A stretch of 9,502 nt of DNA from JADFOB01 sp964651325 (GCA_964651325.1 CAZYXP010000154.1:1-9502), one strand, 5' to 3'. Shown: positions 1-7,703, numbered from the stretch's first letter. The notes: generated by a model not told the origin, from the letters alone. Made by a program: numbers and translations.

Positions 1-27
1 GCCGCTTGTGCGGGACCCACGGCTACT

Positions 28-105
28 GTAGCTCAGCCTTTCAGGCTGGAGGAATATAGCTCAGCCTTACTGGCTGGAGTGTAGTTCAGCCTTACTGGCT
101 CGAGG
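28..105. repeat. Three tandem mini-hairpin repeats (AGCTCAGCC...GGCTGGAG type)
   Basis: Three imperfect copies of TAGCTCAGCCTTNNNNGGCT start at 29, 57 and 82, so the spacing is 28 and then 25 bases. Each can fold on itself: CAGCC at 34-38 pairs with GGCTG at 44-48, CAGCC at 62-66 with GGCTG at 72-76, and AGCC at 88-91 with GGCT at 97-100, each with a loop of about five bases. Copy 3 has TTCAG for CTCAG and CTCGAG for CTGGAG. The copies lie outside any convincing gene and close to the window edge, so the array may continue to the left. Role unknown; I infer a dispersed repeat family rather than a gene. Confidence 0.75.
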
Positions 106-304
106 AGAGAATGGCATTGACGCTGCCACAAGTGTCATGGATGCGGCGGCCCGTGCAAGATCATCGGCTATTCCTCAAACGCCGATATTGCGCACAACGG
201 CCTTCAAGAAACGGCGAGATGCCGAGATTACCACGTTCACGCATCTTTCATACAATCGATCCGACAACAACCGAGTTTACCACCCAAGCCGATCGTCCAG
301 CGCG
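106..304. other. Non-coding stretch downstream of the cyclophilin gene
   Basis: No gene is supported here. The plus-strand reading frames that cross it continue antisense through the cyclophilin gene and have no family resemblance. On the minus strand this is the sequence just after the cyclophilin stop; only a weak 4-base stem (CGGC 212-215 with GCCG 221-224) is visible, with no T-run, so no terminator can be called. Confidence 0.5.
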
Positions 305-805
305 TTACCGGGCGTCGAGGGTCTTGTTCCACTCGGCGAGTTGGCTGCTGTTGGCTTCAAACAGGGCGTCCGCATCGCCGTCAATCGCGACGCTCTTGAT
401 CTTGTCGCCCTGGGCGATCGAATCGACCACGTCTTGCCCCTGGGTCACTTTGCCAAACACGCTGTGCTTCCCGTCGAGATGCGGCGTCGGGCCGTGGGTG
501 ATGAAGAACTGGCTGCCGTTGGTTCCGGGGCCTGCGTTGGCCATCGAGAGCGTGCCGGCGGTGTCATGTTTGAGGCTCGCGTCGAACTCGTCGGCGAATT
601 GATAACCCGGGCCGCCTGATCCGGTGCCGGTCGGGTCGCCCCCCTGGACCATAAAGTCGCTGATCACGCGGTGGAAGCTGATGCCGTCGTAGTAGCCCCG
701 CCGGGCGAGGTTGACGAAGTTCAGCACCGTAAGAGGCGTCTGGTCCGGATAAAACTCTATGTGGATGTCGCCTTTGTCGGTGGTCATCTTCGCTGCGATG
801 TTCAT
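305..805 (-). CDS. Cyclophilin-type peptidyl-prolyl cis-trans isomerase
   Basis: A 166-residue single-domain cyclophilin that speeds cis-trans isomerisation of peptide bonds before proline, acting as a folding helper. There is no signal peptide or membrane segment, so it should be cytoplasmic (PpiB-like). Family motifs: FHRVISDFMVQGGDP at 44-58 with catalytic R46 and pocket residues F51, M52 and Q54; MANAGPGTNGSQFF at 88-101; HLDGKHSVFGKV at 109-120. The tryptophan that binds cyclosporin in human CypA is His109 here, as in many bacterial members. The start at 805 is chosen because AGGA lies six bases upstream and the family homology begins there; the frame stays open to 1027 but that extension looks non-coding. 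The C-terminal tail (about 143-166, ending AEWNKTLDAR) is a short charged extension. It is transcribed away from the homocysteine methyltransferase gene, with no evident functional link. Confidence 0.95.
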   Translation of the reverse strand: MNIAAKMTTDKGDIHIEFYPDQTPLTVLNFVNLARRGYYDGISFHRVISDFMVQGGDPTGTGSGGPGYQFADEFDASLKHDTAGTLSMANAGPGTNGSQFFITHGPTPHLDGKHSVFGKVTQGQDVVDSIAQGDKIKSVAIDGDADALFEANSSQLAEWNKTLDAR

Positions 806-1158
806 ATCGGTCCTTTCTGGTTTCAGTTCTTGGCACGCATCAGCCCGCGCGCCAGAGCTTGGCACGTAATACGGCCCAAAGAGTCCGATCATGTTAGCGT
901 TAATCCGCCGGGCGGGAAAGATAGTTGCCCACGTGGGTCCAGGTGGCGACAATACATGACGTGGGCCGAATGGGCGATGCGTGAACGCGAGTGAGTAGGA
1001 GATCGGGGGACGCCAACGCGACGCCATGGGCCGTTGCAGGTTCGGTCGGCCGCGCGGGCTGAAGCCCGCGGCTCGGACGGGGCGCTGTCGCCTGCGGAAT
1101 CATACGCGACCTAGCACTGGCCCTTCCGAATGGCGGGCCGTTTTCAAGGAAGGCGACC
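806..1158. other. Divergent intergenic spacer
   Basis: This 353-base stretch separates the minus-strand cyclophilin gene from the plus-strand homocysteine methyltransferase gene and must hold both promoters if each is transcribed on its own. I see no clear -35/-10 pair. Small symmetric elements are CCGCC-G-GGCGG at 905-915 and a perfect 10-base palindrome CCCACGTGGG at 928-937. A dispersed GGGCTGAAGCCC hairpin repeat sits at 1049-1076. No riboswitch (SAM, SAH or cobalamin) could be recognised by eye before the methionine-related gene. Confidence 0.5.
1049..1076 (-). repeat. Dispersed GCGGGCTTCAGCCCGC hairpin repeat, copy 1
   Basis: The reverse complement of this 28-base segment is identical to 5781-5808, and a third copy at 8842-8867 matches with two substitutions. 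The core GCGGGC-TTCA-GCCCGC is a stable stem with a four-base loop. This copy lies between two divergent genes, 83 bases before the methyltransferase start. In translation it gives the peptide RGLKPAA in spurious frames, which explains some apparent open reading frames crossing it. Confidence 0.85.
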
Positions 1159-2058
1159 ATGCGAGAACCTTTTCTGGACGCAGTGGCCAAGCGGGTGTTG
1201 CTTGCGGACGGAGCCATGGGCACCCGGCTCGTAGAGGCGGGGCTGCCCGTCGGCGCGTCCGGCGATCAGTGGTGCTTGAGCAAGCCGGACATCGTGGCCG
1301 ACATTCAAGAAGGCTACGTCGCGGCGCGGGCCGATCTGCTGATCACCAACAGCTTTCAAGGCTCCCCGGCCGCGCTGGCGCGGCACGGACTGGCCGAGCA
1401 GGCGTATGACATCAATCTTGCAGCGGCGAGAATTGCTCGGGATGCCATCGGAGCGGACGGGTACGTACTGGGCGACGTGGGACCGTTCGGCGGCTTCCTC
1501 GAGCCTCTTGGAACGATGACCCGCGCGGAGTTGGAGCGCGGCTTTTGCGTGCAGGTGACCGGCCTGCTCGATGGCGGGGTCGACGGCATCATCATCGAAA
1601 CGATGACCGCTCTGGAGGAAATTGAAACGGCCGTACGGGCTATTCGCCGCTGCCGGGCCTCGGTGCCGGTGATCGCTTCGGTCACGTTTGACCGGGTCGC
1701 CGACGGCGGGTTTGGGACGATGACCGGCGTCAGTGTGAAAGACGCTGTGGCGTTCATGGTGCGGCTCGATGTCGATCTGCTGGGCTGCAACTGCGGCACG
1801 GGATTGAGCATCGACGACTACATCCAGCTTGTGGCGGAATACCGCAGCCAATCGGATCGCCCCATCATGGTGCTGCCCAACGCCGGACAGCCGCGATTGG
1901 ATCGGGGGCAGATCGTCTACGACGAAACGCCCGAAAAGATGGCGGCCGGCATTTCGGCACTGGTGGACGCCGGGGCTTCGGTGGTCGGAGGCTGCTGCGG
2001 CACCACGGCGGAGCACATCAAGCTGTTTCGCCAGGAACTCGACAGGATTTCGAAGTAG
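1159..2058 (+). CDS. Homocysteine S-methyltransferase family protein (MetH N-domain/BHMT type)
   Basis: A 299-residue zinc-dependent methyltransferase barrel (Pfam S-methyl_trans, known family) that moves a methyl group to the thiol of homocysteine, giving methionine. The N-terminal signature LLADGAMGTRL is at 14-24, TNSFQGS at 63-69, and IIIETM with E147 at 144-149. The zinc site is visible as GCNCG (C212) and GGCCGTT (C279, C280), so all three ligands are kept. The start is supported by AAGGAAGG at 1146-1153, five bases before ATG. It consists of this domain alone: the folate, cobalamin and reactivation domains of full-length MetH are absent, so the methyl donor (a corrinoid protein, S-methylmethionine, betaine or other) cannot be read from the sequence. 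It ends 36 bases before the MTHFR fusion gene, same strand, and they probably form an operon. Confidence 0.92.
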   Translation: MREPFLDAVAKRVLLADGAMGTRLVEAGLPVGASGDQWCLSKPDIVADIQEGYVAARADLLITNSFQGSPAALARHGLAEQAYDINLAAARIARDAIGADGYVLGDVGPFGGFLEPLGTMTRAELERGFCVQVTGLLDGGVDGIIIETMTALEEIETAVRAIRRCRASVPVIASVTFDRVADGGFGTMTGVSVKDAVAFMVRLDVDLLGCNCGTGLSIDDYIQLVAEYRSQSDRPIMVLPNAGQPRLDRGQIVYDETPEKMAAGISALVDAGASVVGGCCGTTAEHIKLFRQELDRISK

Positions 2059-2094
2059 TCGGGATGGACCCCGTGATGGCGTTAGGCTGGCTCA

Positions 2095-5000
2095 ATGTCG
2101 ACGATTTCCAATCAACCCAACCCGCGGCCCGGAGGTGGCAAACCACCCGCGCAAAAGGGCGTGAGCAATCCGCTGAAATCGCTGATGGCGCACGGCAAGA
2201 TGCCCGTCGTGCTGGAGCTTCATCTGACCGAGTCGGACAAGATCGGCTATCAGGAGGTGCGGCAGCGTTACCTCGCCGACGCGATGGCGTTGCCCAAGCT
2301 CACGCTGTTGGGCCAATACCTGCGCCAGCTCGACGTTTCCCGGAGCGATCTTTCGCCGCGCGAGCGTACCCTAGCGACCAAGCTTCAGGCCTACGCCGAT
2401 CTGGCGGGTTCGGGGCGGGTGGATCTGATCGCCTTGGACGACGCCGCGCGAGGCCGCGACACGCTCGATAATGCCGTTGCCGCGGAATTGCTCGCAGGGC
2501 TCGGCGTCGATCCGGCCCGGCTCATCGTTAACATGGTCGCAAGAAATCGCTTCCCGGACCAAATCCGAAGCCGCTTGATTCACTTTGCCGAACTCGGCGT
2601 GCTCAACGCGCTGCTGCTCACCGGTGACCTGCCCGTGGAACCCGGCAAGCGGGCGGTGTTTCCGCTGGATTCGGTCGGCATGTGCGCGCTGGCTCAAGAG
2701 ATGGTGATCCAAGGAGACTTGCCCGACGAGTTTCTGATCGCCGCCGCGGGGCATCCTAACGCCGACGCCGATCCCGATGGGCTCAAGACGCTGCAAAAAG
2801 CGCTGGCCGGCGCGCGGGTCATCATGACGCAGGCTATCTACGACGTTGAAGCGTTTGCGGCATGGATGGAGCGTCTGCGGTCGCTCGGCGTGATGGACAT
2901 GGTTCACGTGCTCGCGGAGGTCATCCCGATCACGTCCAGCCGTCAGTTGGAAATCATCGGGGATGTGCCGGGCATGCGCATCCCGCCCGAACTCGTCGAG
3001 ACCTTGCGCGGCGCCCATCAGCGAATCGAAACCACGGCCCAATCGGGCGGGCACCCGAAGGCGTGGATCCACCAGCGCCGCAAGCAGGAAGGCGCACGCA
3101 TCACGCGCACGCTCTTGCATCGGATACGCCATGTTCCCGGCGTGCGCGGATTCTACCTTGGCTGCGTGGCCTCGTTTGAACCGCATTTGGAGCTGCTGAA
3201 GGAAACGCCGCTGCTGCCGGTCGATCGCGGCACGCCGCCGCGACTCACCAAGCTTTCGGGGTCGGCGCGTCAGCGCGTGCTGGCCCAGATACCAGCTATG
3301 GAGCAATTCCTGAACGATCTAATTGCTTCCGCACAATCCTCGCGTAGCGGATGGCTGAAGAGATGTGCCCAAGCCGCTTCAAGGGCGCCATGGATCCAGA
3401 AGGGGCTCAAGATCGTAGAGTGGCCGAAGGTTCCCATTTTTGGATGCAAGGGGTGCGATCAGTGTGACCTAAGCCCCGACGCGATGATTTGCCCAAGGGG
3501 TTGCGCCAAACAGATGTCTCACGGGCCGTGCGGCGCGCCGCGGCTGGTCGACGGCCGCTACCTCTGCGAAGATACGTCTCGTGAATGCACTTGGATCCGG
3601 ATTCGCGAGCGAAGAGACGACATCAACATCGCCATGGCCGAGCGCCTGGCCATTCGCACGGCCCCACACCCAGACTTTTACAACGGCAAGCGGTTCAGCG
3701 CGTTGGCGGCGGTGTTGGCGGGCACGAAAGAAGCGCCGCAACTCGGCCTGGCTCTTCGAGCTCCACTGGCCGCGATGCTCCGGCGCGCCGGCGGACGCCC
3801 CGAGCGGCCCCCCGACGCCCAGCCGGTCGACTTGATCTCGCTGGTCCGCGCCAAGAAAGAATACCTGCAGTCGCTCCTCGCCGATCAGCCTGAGATGTGC
3901 CAAGAGGAGCTGCTCATCAAAGCGCTCGCGCTGGTGCAAACGCCCGAGGCGCTGCATCTGATCGAATGGCGCATGGCCCAACTTGGCATCCCCGCCGAGG
4001 GCACGCTCTCCGACCTGTCTTTGCGGGAATTGTTCTTGCTGGCCCACGCCGTACCCGTGGTGCGCCGGCGGATCGACCAAGAGCAGCGCGACGCCGCCGC
4101 ACCGATCAGCCCGTTGGCGCGCTGCGATGAGTTGCTCGCCATCTTGCCTCGTGGGAAGCAGTTGCGCCGCGCGATGAGACGCGAATTGGCCAGCGGGTTG
4201 ATTCAGCACATCGCCTCGCTCGGCGTCCCCGTGACCTTCACCGAAGCCATGCTACAGCGGCCAAGCGTGGAACCCTTTCTTCAGGTGCTTTCAGCTCTGC
4301 GCGATGAGTTACCCATGGCCAAGTCGCTGCTGCGGCTCGATCAACGCAAGCTGACCATCCACATCGACCGCGTGCATTACAAGGGCCATTTTCGCAGCCC
4401 CATCGCGCTGCGCCGATTCTGTGATGCCGACGCGTCACCCGGTCCTGACACGCTCGACGCCTACGAAATGGCCATAGACATCAAGCAGTTCGACGGCACG
4501 GGTCCGTTCAAAGCGCGGCTGCGCGCGGCGTTGAATGAGCTCGGCACGGCAGGCCCGCGCCAGGGCGATCGAATCTTGCTGGAGCCCTTCGGCGGCGAAT
4601 CGCAGAGCATCTGCTGGGCCTTCAATCATGAATTCTGGCATCGGCTCAACGACTTCGAACAGGCCACGGGGATCAACTACGACGAATCCATCGGAGGATC
4701 GACGGATCACAACCTCGACTACGTCCGTTCGACGGCCAGAGCCTATTTCGATCGCGTACACGACCACGACCTTGGCGGGCAGCGGTTGTACGTCGCCGAA
4801 ATCGGCGTCGCATCGGTCGTTCGTGCGAGGACGTTCCTGGATGAATACAAGCGAATCTGCGAGGTCGCCGGAACCGATTCCTACCGCAACACCGTGTACG
4901 TTCTAGCCGACTATTCCGCTGAAATCCTCGAACGCGGCCGGGCGGAACTCGCGGAGACGCACGCCAATGTCGAAGCCGTCCGGATTGACGCCGCGGATCC

Positions 5001-5778
5001 AACCTCCGCGTTTGAGCCCTACACCGGCAGCATCATGCACATCCACCTCTGCAACGTGTACGACAATCTGCCGACCGACAAGGTGGCCTGGCTGTCTGAA
5101 CGGCTTTTTCTGATGCAGAGCCGGGCGTGTATCGCCAAGGATGCGGTGGCGGCGCTGGTTGTCAAACATGGATTGGACCCGGCCGACGCCGAATCACTGC
5201 AAACCCGATTGCAACAACTAGACCGAGGGTCGTCTGGCGTTGGCGCGATGCTGGATTGGATCCGCGAGCGCATGATCGCCGCCGAGCGGCCGGCCGAGAA
5301 CTATGTTCATCTCTGGATGGATTTGTTTGCGGCGATTTCGTTCGAGGAACGCTACGTCGCGATGGAGGCCGATGCATACAGCCAAGGCTTGAGCCTCCCC
5401 AACCACGCACGCTTGGGCGAATCACTGACGGGGCTATTTCGCGGCCGGGGTGACGTCCGCGTCCACGTCAACCAACACGCCATCGCGGGATTCGTCAAGT
5501 TGCTCGACAGCTTGCACGCCTACGGTTCGCTCGAGGTCGTCGATCTGTTCGTCCAGCGCATCGACGAGTATGAGCATCGCCACAAGGGCCCGGCCAAGTA
5601 CGACGGCAGCACGGTAAACTGGCTCAACGGGCCGCTGTTTCGGGCGGTGGCCGAGCGCATGGGCTTCGAGGTTCGGTTCAACTCGTTCAAACCATTCGAC
5701 CCCAAATCCGCCTCGGTAACGATGCTGACGTCACGCGGCACGCCCGCGCAAAAGGACAGCGCTAGATTGTCCAGATGA
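2095..5778 (+). CDS. Fusion: methylenetetrahydrofolate reductase + MTHFR C-terminal Cys-rich domain + methyltransferase-like domain
   Basis: A 1227-residue multidomain protein. Residues 35-370 form a MetF-like barrel: E41 in PVVLELHL sits where the catalytic Glu is expected, LLTGDLP (174-180, D178) matches the flavin-site loop of MetF, and GHPNAD (219-224) and TQAIYDVEAF (245-254) are family motifs. It should reduce methylene-THF to methyl-THF. Residues 445-510 are an MTHFR_C/MetV-type module with eight cysteines (451, 454, 457, 466, 470, 479, 491, 498), probably a metal or Fe-S site. Residues 510-745 are charged, helical and unassigned. Residues 750-1210 resemble a SAM-methyltransferase of the MidA type: YVAEIG (899-904), VLADYS (936-941), NVYDNLPTDKV (987-997), GSTVNWLNGPL (1171-1181). 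The glycine-rich motif I is degenerate. ATG 2095 has a weak ribosome site; GTG 2161 is an alternative, and homology begins after it. Confidence is high for the MTHFR parts, moderate for the methyltransferase. Confidence 0.88.
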   Translation: MSTISNQPNPRPGGGKPPAQKGVSNPLKSLMAHGKMPVVLELHLTESDKIGYQEVRQRYLADAMALPKLTLLGQYLRQLDVSRSDLSPRERTLATKLQAYADLAGSGRVDLIALDDAARGRDTLDNAVAAELLAGLGVDPARLIVNMVARNRFPDQIRSRLIHFAELGVLNALLLTGDLPVEPGKRAVFPLDSVGMCALAQEMVIQGDLPDEFLIAAAGHPNADADPDGLKTLQKALAGARVIMTQAIYDVEAFAAWMERLRSLGVMDMVHVLAEVIPITSSRQLEIIGDVPGMRIPPELVETLRGAHQRIETTAQSGGHPKAWIHQRRKQEGARITRTLLHRIRHVPGVRGFYLGCVASFEPHLELLKETPLLPVDRGTPPRLTKLSGSARQRVLAQIPAMEQFLNDLIASAQSSRSGWLKRCAQAASRAPWIQKGLKIVEWPKVPIFGCKGCDQCDLSPDAMICPRGCAKQMSHGPCGAPRLVDGRYLCEDTSRECTWIRIRERRDDINIAMAERLAIRTAPHPDFYNGKRFSALAAVLAGTKEAPQLGLALRAPLAAMLRRAGGRPERPPDAQPVDLISLVRAKKEYLQSLLADQPEMCQEELLIKALALVQTPEALHLIEWRMAQLGIPAEGTLSDLSLRELFLLAHAVPVVRRRIDQEQRDAAAPISPLARCDELLAILPRGKQLRRAMRRELASGLIQHIASLGVPVTFTEAMLQRPSVEPFLQVLSALRDELPMAKSLLRLDQRKLTIHIDRVHYKGHFRSPIALRRFCDADASPGPDTLDAYEMAIDIKQFDGTGPFKARLRAALNELGTAGPRQGDRILLEPFGGESQSICWAFNHEFWHRLNDFEQATGINYDESIGGSTDHNLDYVRSTARAYFDRVHDHDLGGQRLYVAEIGVASVVRARTFLDEYKRICEVAGTDSYRNTVYVLADYSAEILERGRAELAETHANVEAVRIDAADPTSAFEPYTGSIMHIHLCNVYDNLPTDKVAWLSERLFLMQSRACIAKDAVAALVVKHGLDPADAESLQTRLQQLDRGSSGVGAMLDWIRERMIAAERPAENYVHLWMDLFAAISFEERYVAMEADAYSQGLSLPNHARLGESLTGLFRGRGDVRVHVNQHAIAGFVKLLDSLHAYGSLEVVDLFVQRIDEYEHRHKGPAKYDGSTVNWLNGPLFRAVAERMGFEVRFNSFKPFDPKSASVTMLTSRGTPAQKDSARLSR

Positions 5779-5780
5779 AA

Positions 5781-5808
5781 CCGAGCCGCGGGCTTCAGCC
5801 CGCGCGGC
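5781..5808 (+). repeat. Dispersed GCGGGCTTCAGCCCGC hairpin repeat, copy 2
   Basis: Inverted-orientation twin of the copy at 1049-1076, with 28 of 28 bases identical. It begins two bases after the stop codon of the MTHFR fusion gene. CGCGGGC (5787-5793) pairs with GCCCGCG (5798-5804) around a TTCA loop. Confidence 0.88.
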
Positions 5809-5850
5809 GCCCCGGCTCCGGTAGCGCTCCGGTGGGTGCCCCGCCGGGGC
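5787..5850. terminator. Possible bidirectional transcription end between convergent genes
   Basis: The 80 bases between the two convergent stop codons hold two stems: the dispersed-repeat hairpin (5787-5804) and GCCCC-GCC-GGGGC (5838-5850). Between them lies a direct repeat of GCTCCGGT (5815-5822 and 5826-5833). Position and stem strength suit termination on both strands, but neither stem is followed by a T-run, so intrinsic termination is only inferred; the stems might instead protect 3' ends. Confidence 0.3.
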
Positions 5851-5858
5851 CCCGTCAA

Positions 5859-7703
5859 CTACAGGCCCCCTAGCGGCTCGGGCGCCACGCCGCGAATCTT
5901 GCGGAACAACATCAGCCCTTCGATCATCATCCAAATCTGAAGCACCGAAGCCAGCAGCCCCATCGAGGCGAGCAAATACGCGCCGCCTTGGATCCAGCCG
6001 TGCGGCCCGAACAGTTGCACCGACAAAACCCACGCGGGCAGGATCAGCATCAAGATCATCGGCGGCACCAGAAACCACACCGGCTTGTTGTGCCGGAGCA
6101 GGTAGAAGCAGATCACCAGAAACGACAACCCCGCGAGAATCTGATTCGTCGCCCCGAAAATCGGCCAGAGGATCAAGCCGCCGCTGCCCGGCCCGGTCGG
6201 CCCGGCGATCATGGCGATCGCCCCCCCCGTGCCCACCGCCACCGCCGTGGCCACGTAGCGATTGGACAGCCGGCCAATGTGCAGGGCCGCGCCGAGTTCC
6301 GAAACGATGTAGCGCTGCAGCCGCGTGGCCGTGTCCAACGTGGTGGCGGCAAACGAGGCGACGAGCACCGCCATGATGCCGATCCCCATCGTGATCGGCA
6401 CACCGATGGTCGTCATGATGTTGGCCCCGCCTTCGATGAAGCCGCCGATTTTCTTGGGCAATGTCATGCCCGACCACGCGCCGCTCCCGTAATACTTGCC
6501 CCACGCAGCCGCCCCGACGACCGACGCGCCGTCCACATCGGTGATGGGCACGTAGCGATGGATTCCGAGATCATACTGATAGACGCCCAAGCCAAGCCCG
6601 GCCGTACAGGCGAGAATCACGACCGTCGCTAGCCCCCCCTCCAGCAGCATGGCTCCGTATCCGATCGACGTGGCGTCGGATTCGCAGCGGATTTGCTTGC
6701 TCGTCGTGCCGCTGGACACCAGGCAGTGAAACCCACTGATCGCGCCGCAGGCGATCGTAATGAACAGAAACGGAAAGATCGGCGGCGCATCCGCGGGAGG
6801 CGACGTGTTGATCGCCGGGGCTACGAACGGCAGACCGTTTCCGACCAAGGGCGCGACCATCAGCCCGGCGAAGAGCAAGCCCAACGCGACGAGCAGTTCA
6901 TGGCTGTTGATGAAATCCCTCGGCTGCAGCAATGTCCAAACCGGCAGGACGGATGCGACGAAACAATAAACAAGCAACACAACGGTCCAGAGGACCACGG
7001 CGTTGAAATAGGCGCTGTGCCCCGCCGCCGTCGCCGCGCTGCCGCTTGCGGGCACCCCCCAACTCGTGAGATCGACGGACCAGTGGTACGCGCCGAGGTA
7101 GATCGTGACGTACATCAGCACCAGGGCGATCAGCGAGGGGATCAGCAGCGAGCCCTTCCGCTTGTAGACCCAGACGCCGATCACCAGGGCCATGGGAATC
7201 TCCGCCCACACGGGAAAGACGCTCACCGGATAAGTCGCGAAGATCACCGCGATCACCAGCCCGAAAATGCCGATCACCACCGCTAGCGCCATAAACAGCA
7301 ACGCCAGAAACAAGAGCCGCACGCGGGTGTTGATCATCCGCCCAGCCACTTCGCCGATGGTCTGCCCGCGATTTCTCATACTCACGACCAGCGCGCCGAA
7401 ATCATGCACGGCCCCGATGAAAATAGAGCCGAAAAGCACCCAGAGCAGCGCGGGAAGCCAACCCCAGAAAACGGCGATCGCCGGACCGACGATCGGCCCC
7501 GTCCCGGCGATGGAGGTGAAATGGTGGCCAAACACGACCTCGCGGCTGGTGGGCACGTAGTCGCACCCGTCGTTGATTTCTTCGCTGGGCGTTTTGACGG
7601 CAGGATCCAACGCGAAGATCTTCCGCGCGAGCCACCGTCCGTAGGTGTGGTACGCGATCAGGTACGCCACCAAGGTGCCAATCGCGATCAAGAACGTAGC
7701 CAT
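5859..7703 (-). CDS. cstA: Carbon starvation protein CstA family transporter
   Basis: A 614-residue polytopic inner-membrane protein of the CstA/BtsT family, whose characterised members import peptides or pyruvate, often under carbon limitation. Family signatures: FGHHFTSIAGTGPIVGPA at 58-75, HCLVSSGTTSKQI at 326-338, ATTLDTATRLQRY at 453-465 and PIFGATNQ at 514-521. Many hydrophobic segments run from the N-terminus (about 3-19) to about 600, with the C-terminal helices matching the CstA 5TM part. The length is within the range I expect for shorter bacterial members. I chose ATG at 7703 over the in-frame TTG at 7715 because GGAG lies six bases before the ATG and falls inside the longer version. 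The small YbdD-type partner often found after cstA is not present downstream. No sensor kinase or regulator is adjacent, so the substrate and control are unknown. It converges on the MTHFR fusion gene. Confidence 0.95.
   Translation of the reverse strand: MATFLIAIGTLVAYLIAYHTYGRWLARKIFALDPAVKTPSEEINDGCDYVPTSREVVFGHHFTSIAGTGPIVGPAIAVFWGWLPALLWVLFGSIFIGAVHDFGALVVSMRNRGQTIGEVAGRMINTRVRLLFLALLFMALAVVIGIFGLVIAVIFATYPVSVFPVWAEIPMALVIGVWVYKRKGSLLIPSLIALVLMYVTIYLGAYHWSVDLTSWGVPASGSAATAAGHSAYFNAVVLWTVVLLVYCFVASVLPVWTLLQPRDFINSHELLVALGLLFAGLMVAPLVGNGLPFVAPAINTSPPADAPPIFPFLFITIACGAISGFHCLVSSGTTSKQIRCESDATSIGYGAMLLEGGLATVVILACTAGLGLGVYQYDLGIHRYVPITDVDGASVVGAAAWGKYYGSGAWSGMTLPKKIGGFIEGGANIMTTIGVPITMGIGIMAVLVASFAATTLDTATRLQRYIVSELGAALHIGRLSNRYVATAVAVGTGGAIAMIAGPTGPGSGGLILWPIFGATNQILAGLSFLVICFYLLRHNKPVWFLVPPMILMLILPAWVLSVQLFGPHGWIQGGAYLLASMGLLASVLQIWMMIEGLMLFRKIRGVAPEPLGGL

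Noticed and set aside
28..105. tRNA gene or tRNA fragment (GTAGCTCAG resembles a D-arm)
   Set aside because: The motif recurs three times at 25-28 bases and no acceptor stem, anticodon arm or TTCGANNC arm can be built around it.
28..105. CRISPR array
   Set aside because: Units are too short, imperfect, and have no distinct spacers; no cas gene is near.
111..619. Two plus-strand open frames of 160-163 codons
   Set aside because: They run antisense through the cyclophilin gene, show no family motif and arise from GC-rich third-position bias.
806..1027. N-terminal extension of the cyclophilin to an upstream ATG at 1027
   Set aside because: The extension is unlike a signal peptide and lacks homology, while ATG 805 has a good ribosome site and begins the domain.
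1144..2016. 290-codon minus-strand frame opposite the homocysteine methyltransferase
   Set aside because: Shadow of a clearly identified gene; His/Arg-rich low-complexity translation without motifs.
2371..4209. Long minus-strand frames of 246-311 codons opposite the MTHFR fusion
   Set aside because: Antisense shadows of a well-supported coding region, with no recognisable domains.
5520..5858. Minus-strand 112-codon frame containing PRGLKPAA
   Set aside because: It is a translation of the dispersed hairpin repeat joined to the antisense of the MTHFR fusion; RGLKPAA is a repeat artefact, not a domain.
5988..7286. Plus-strand frames of 197-214 codons opposite cstA
   Set aside because: Antisense of strongly conserved transmembrane segments; translations are Arg/Asp/His-rich with no motif.
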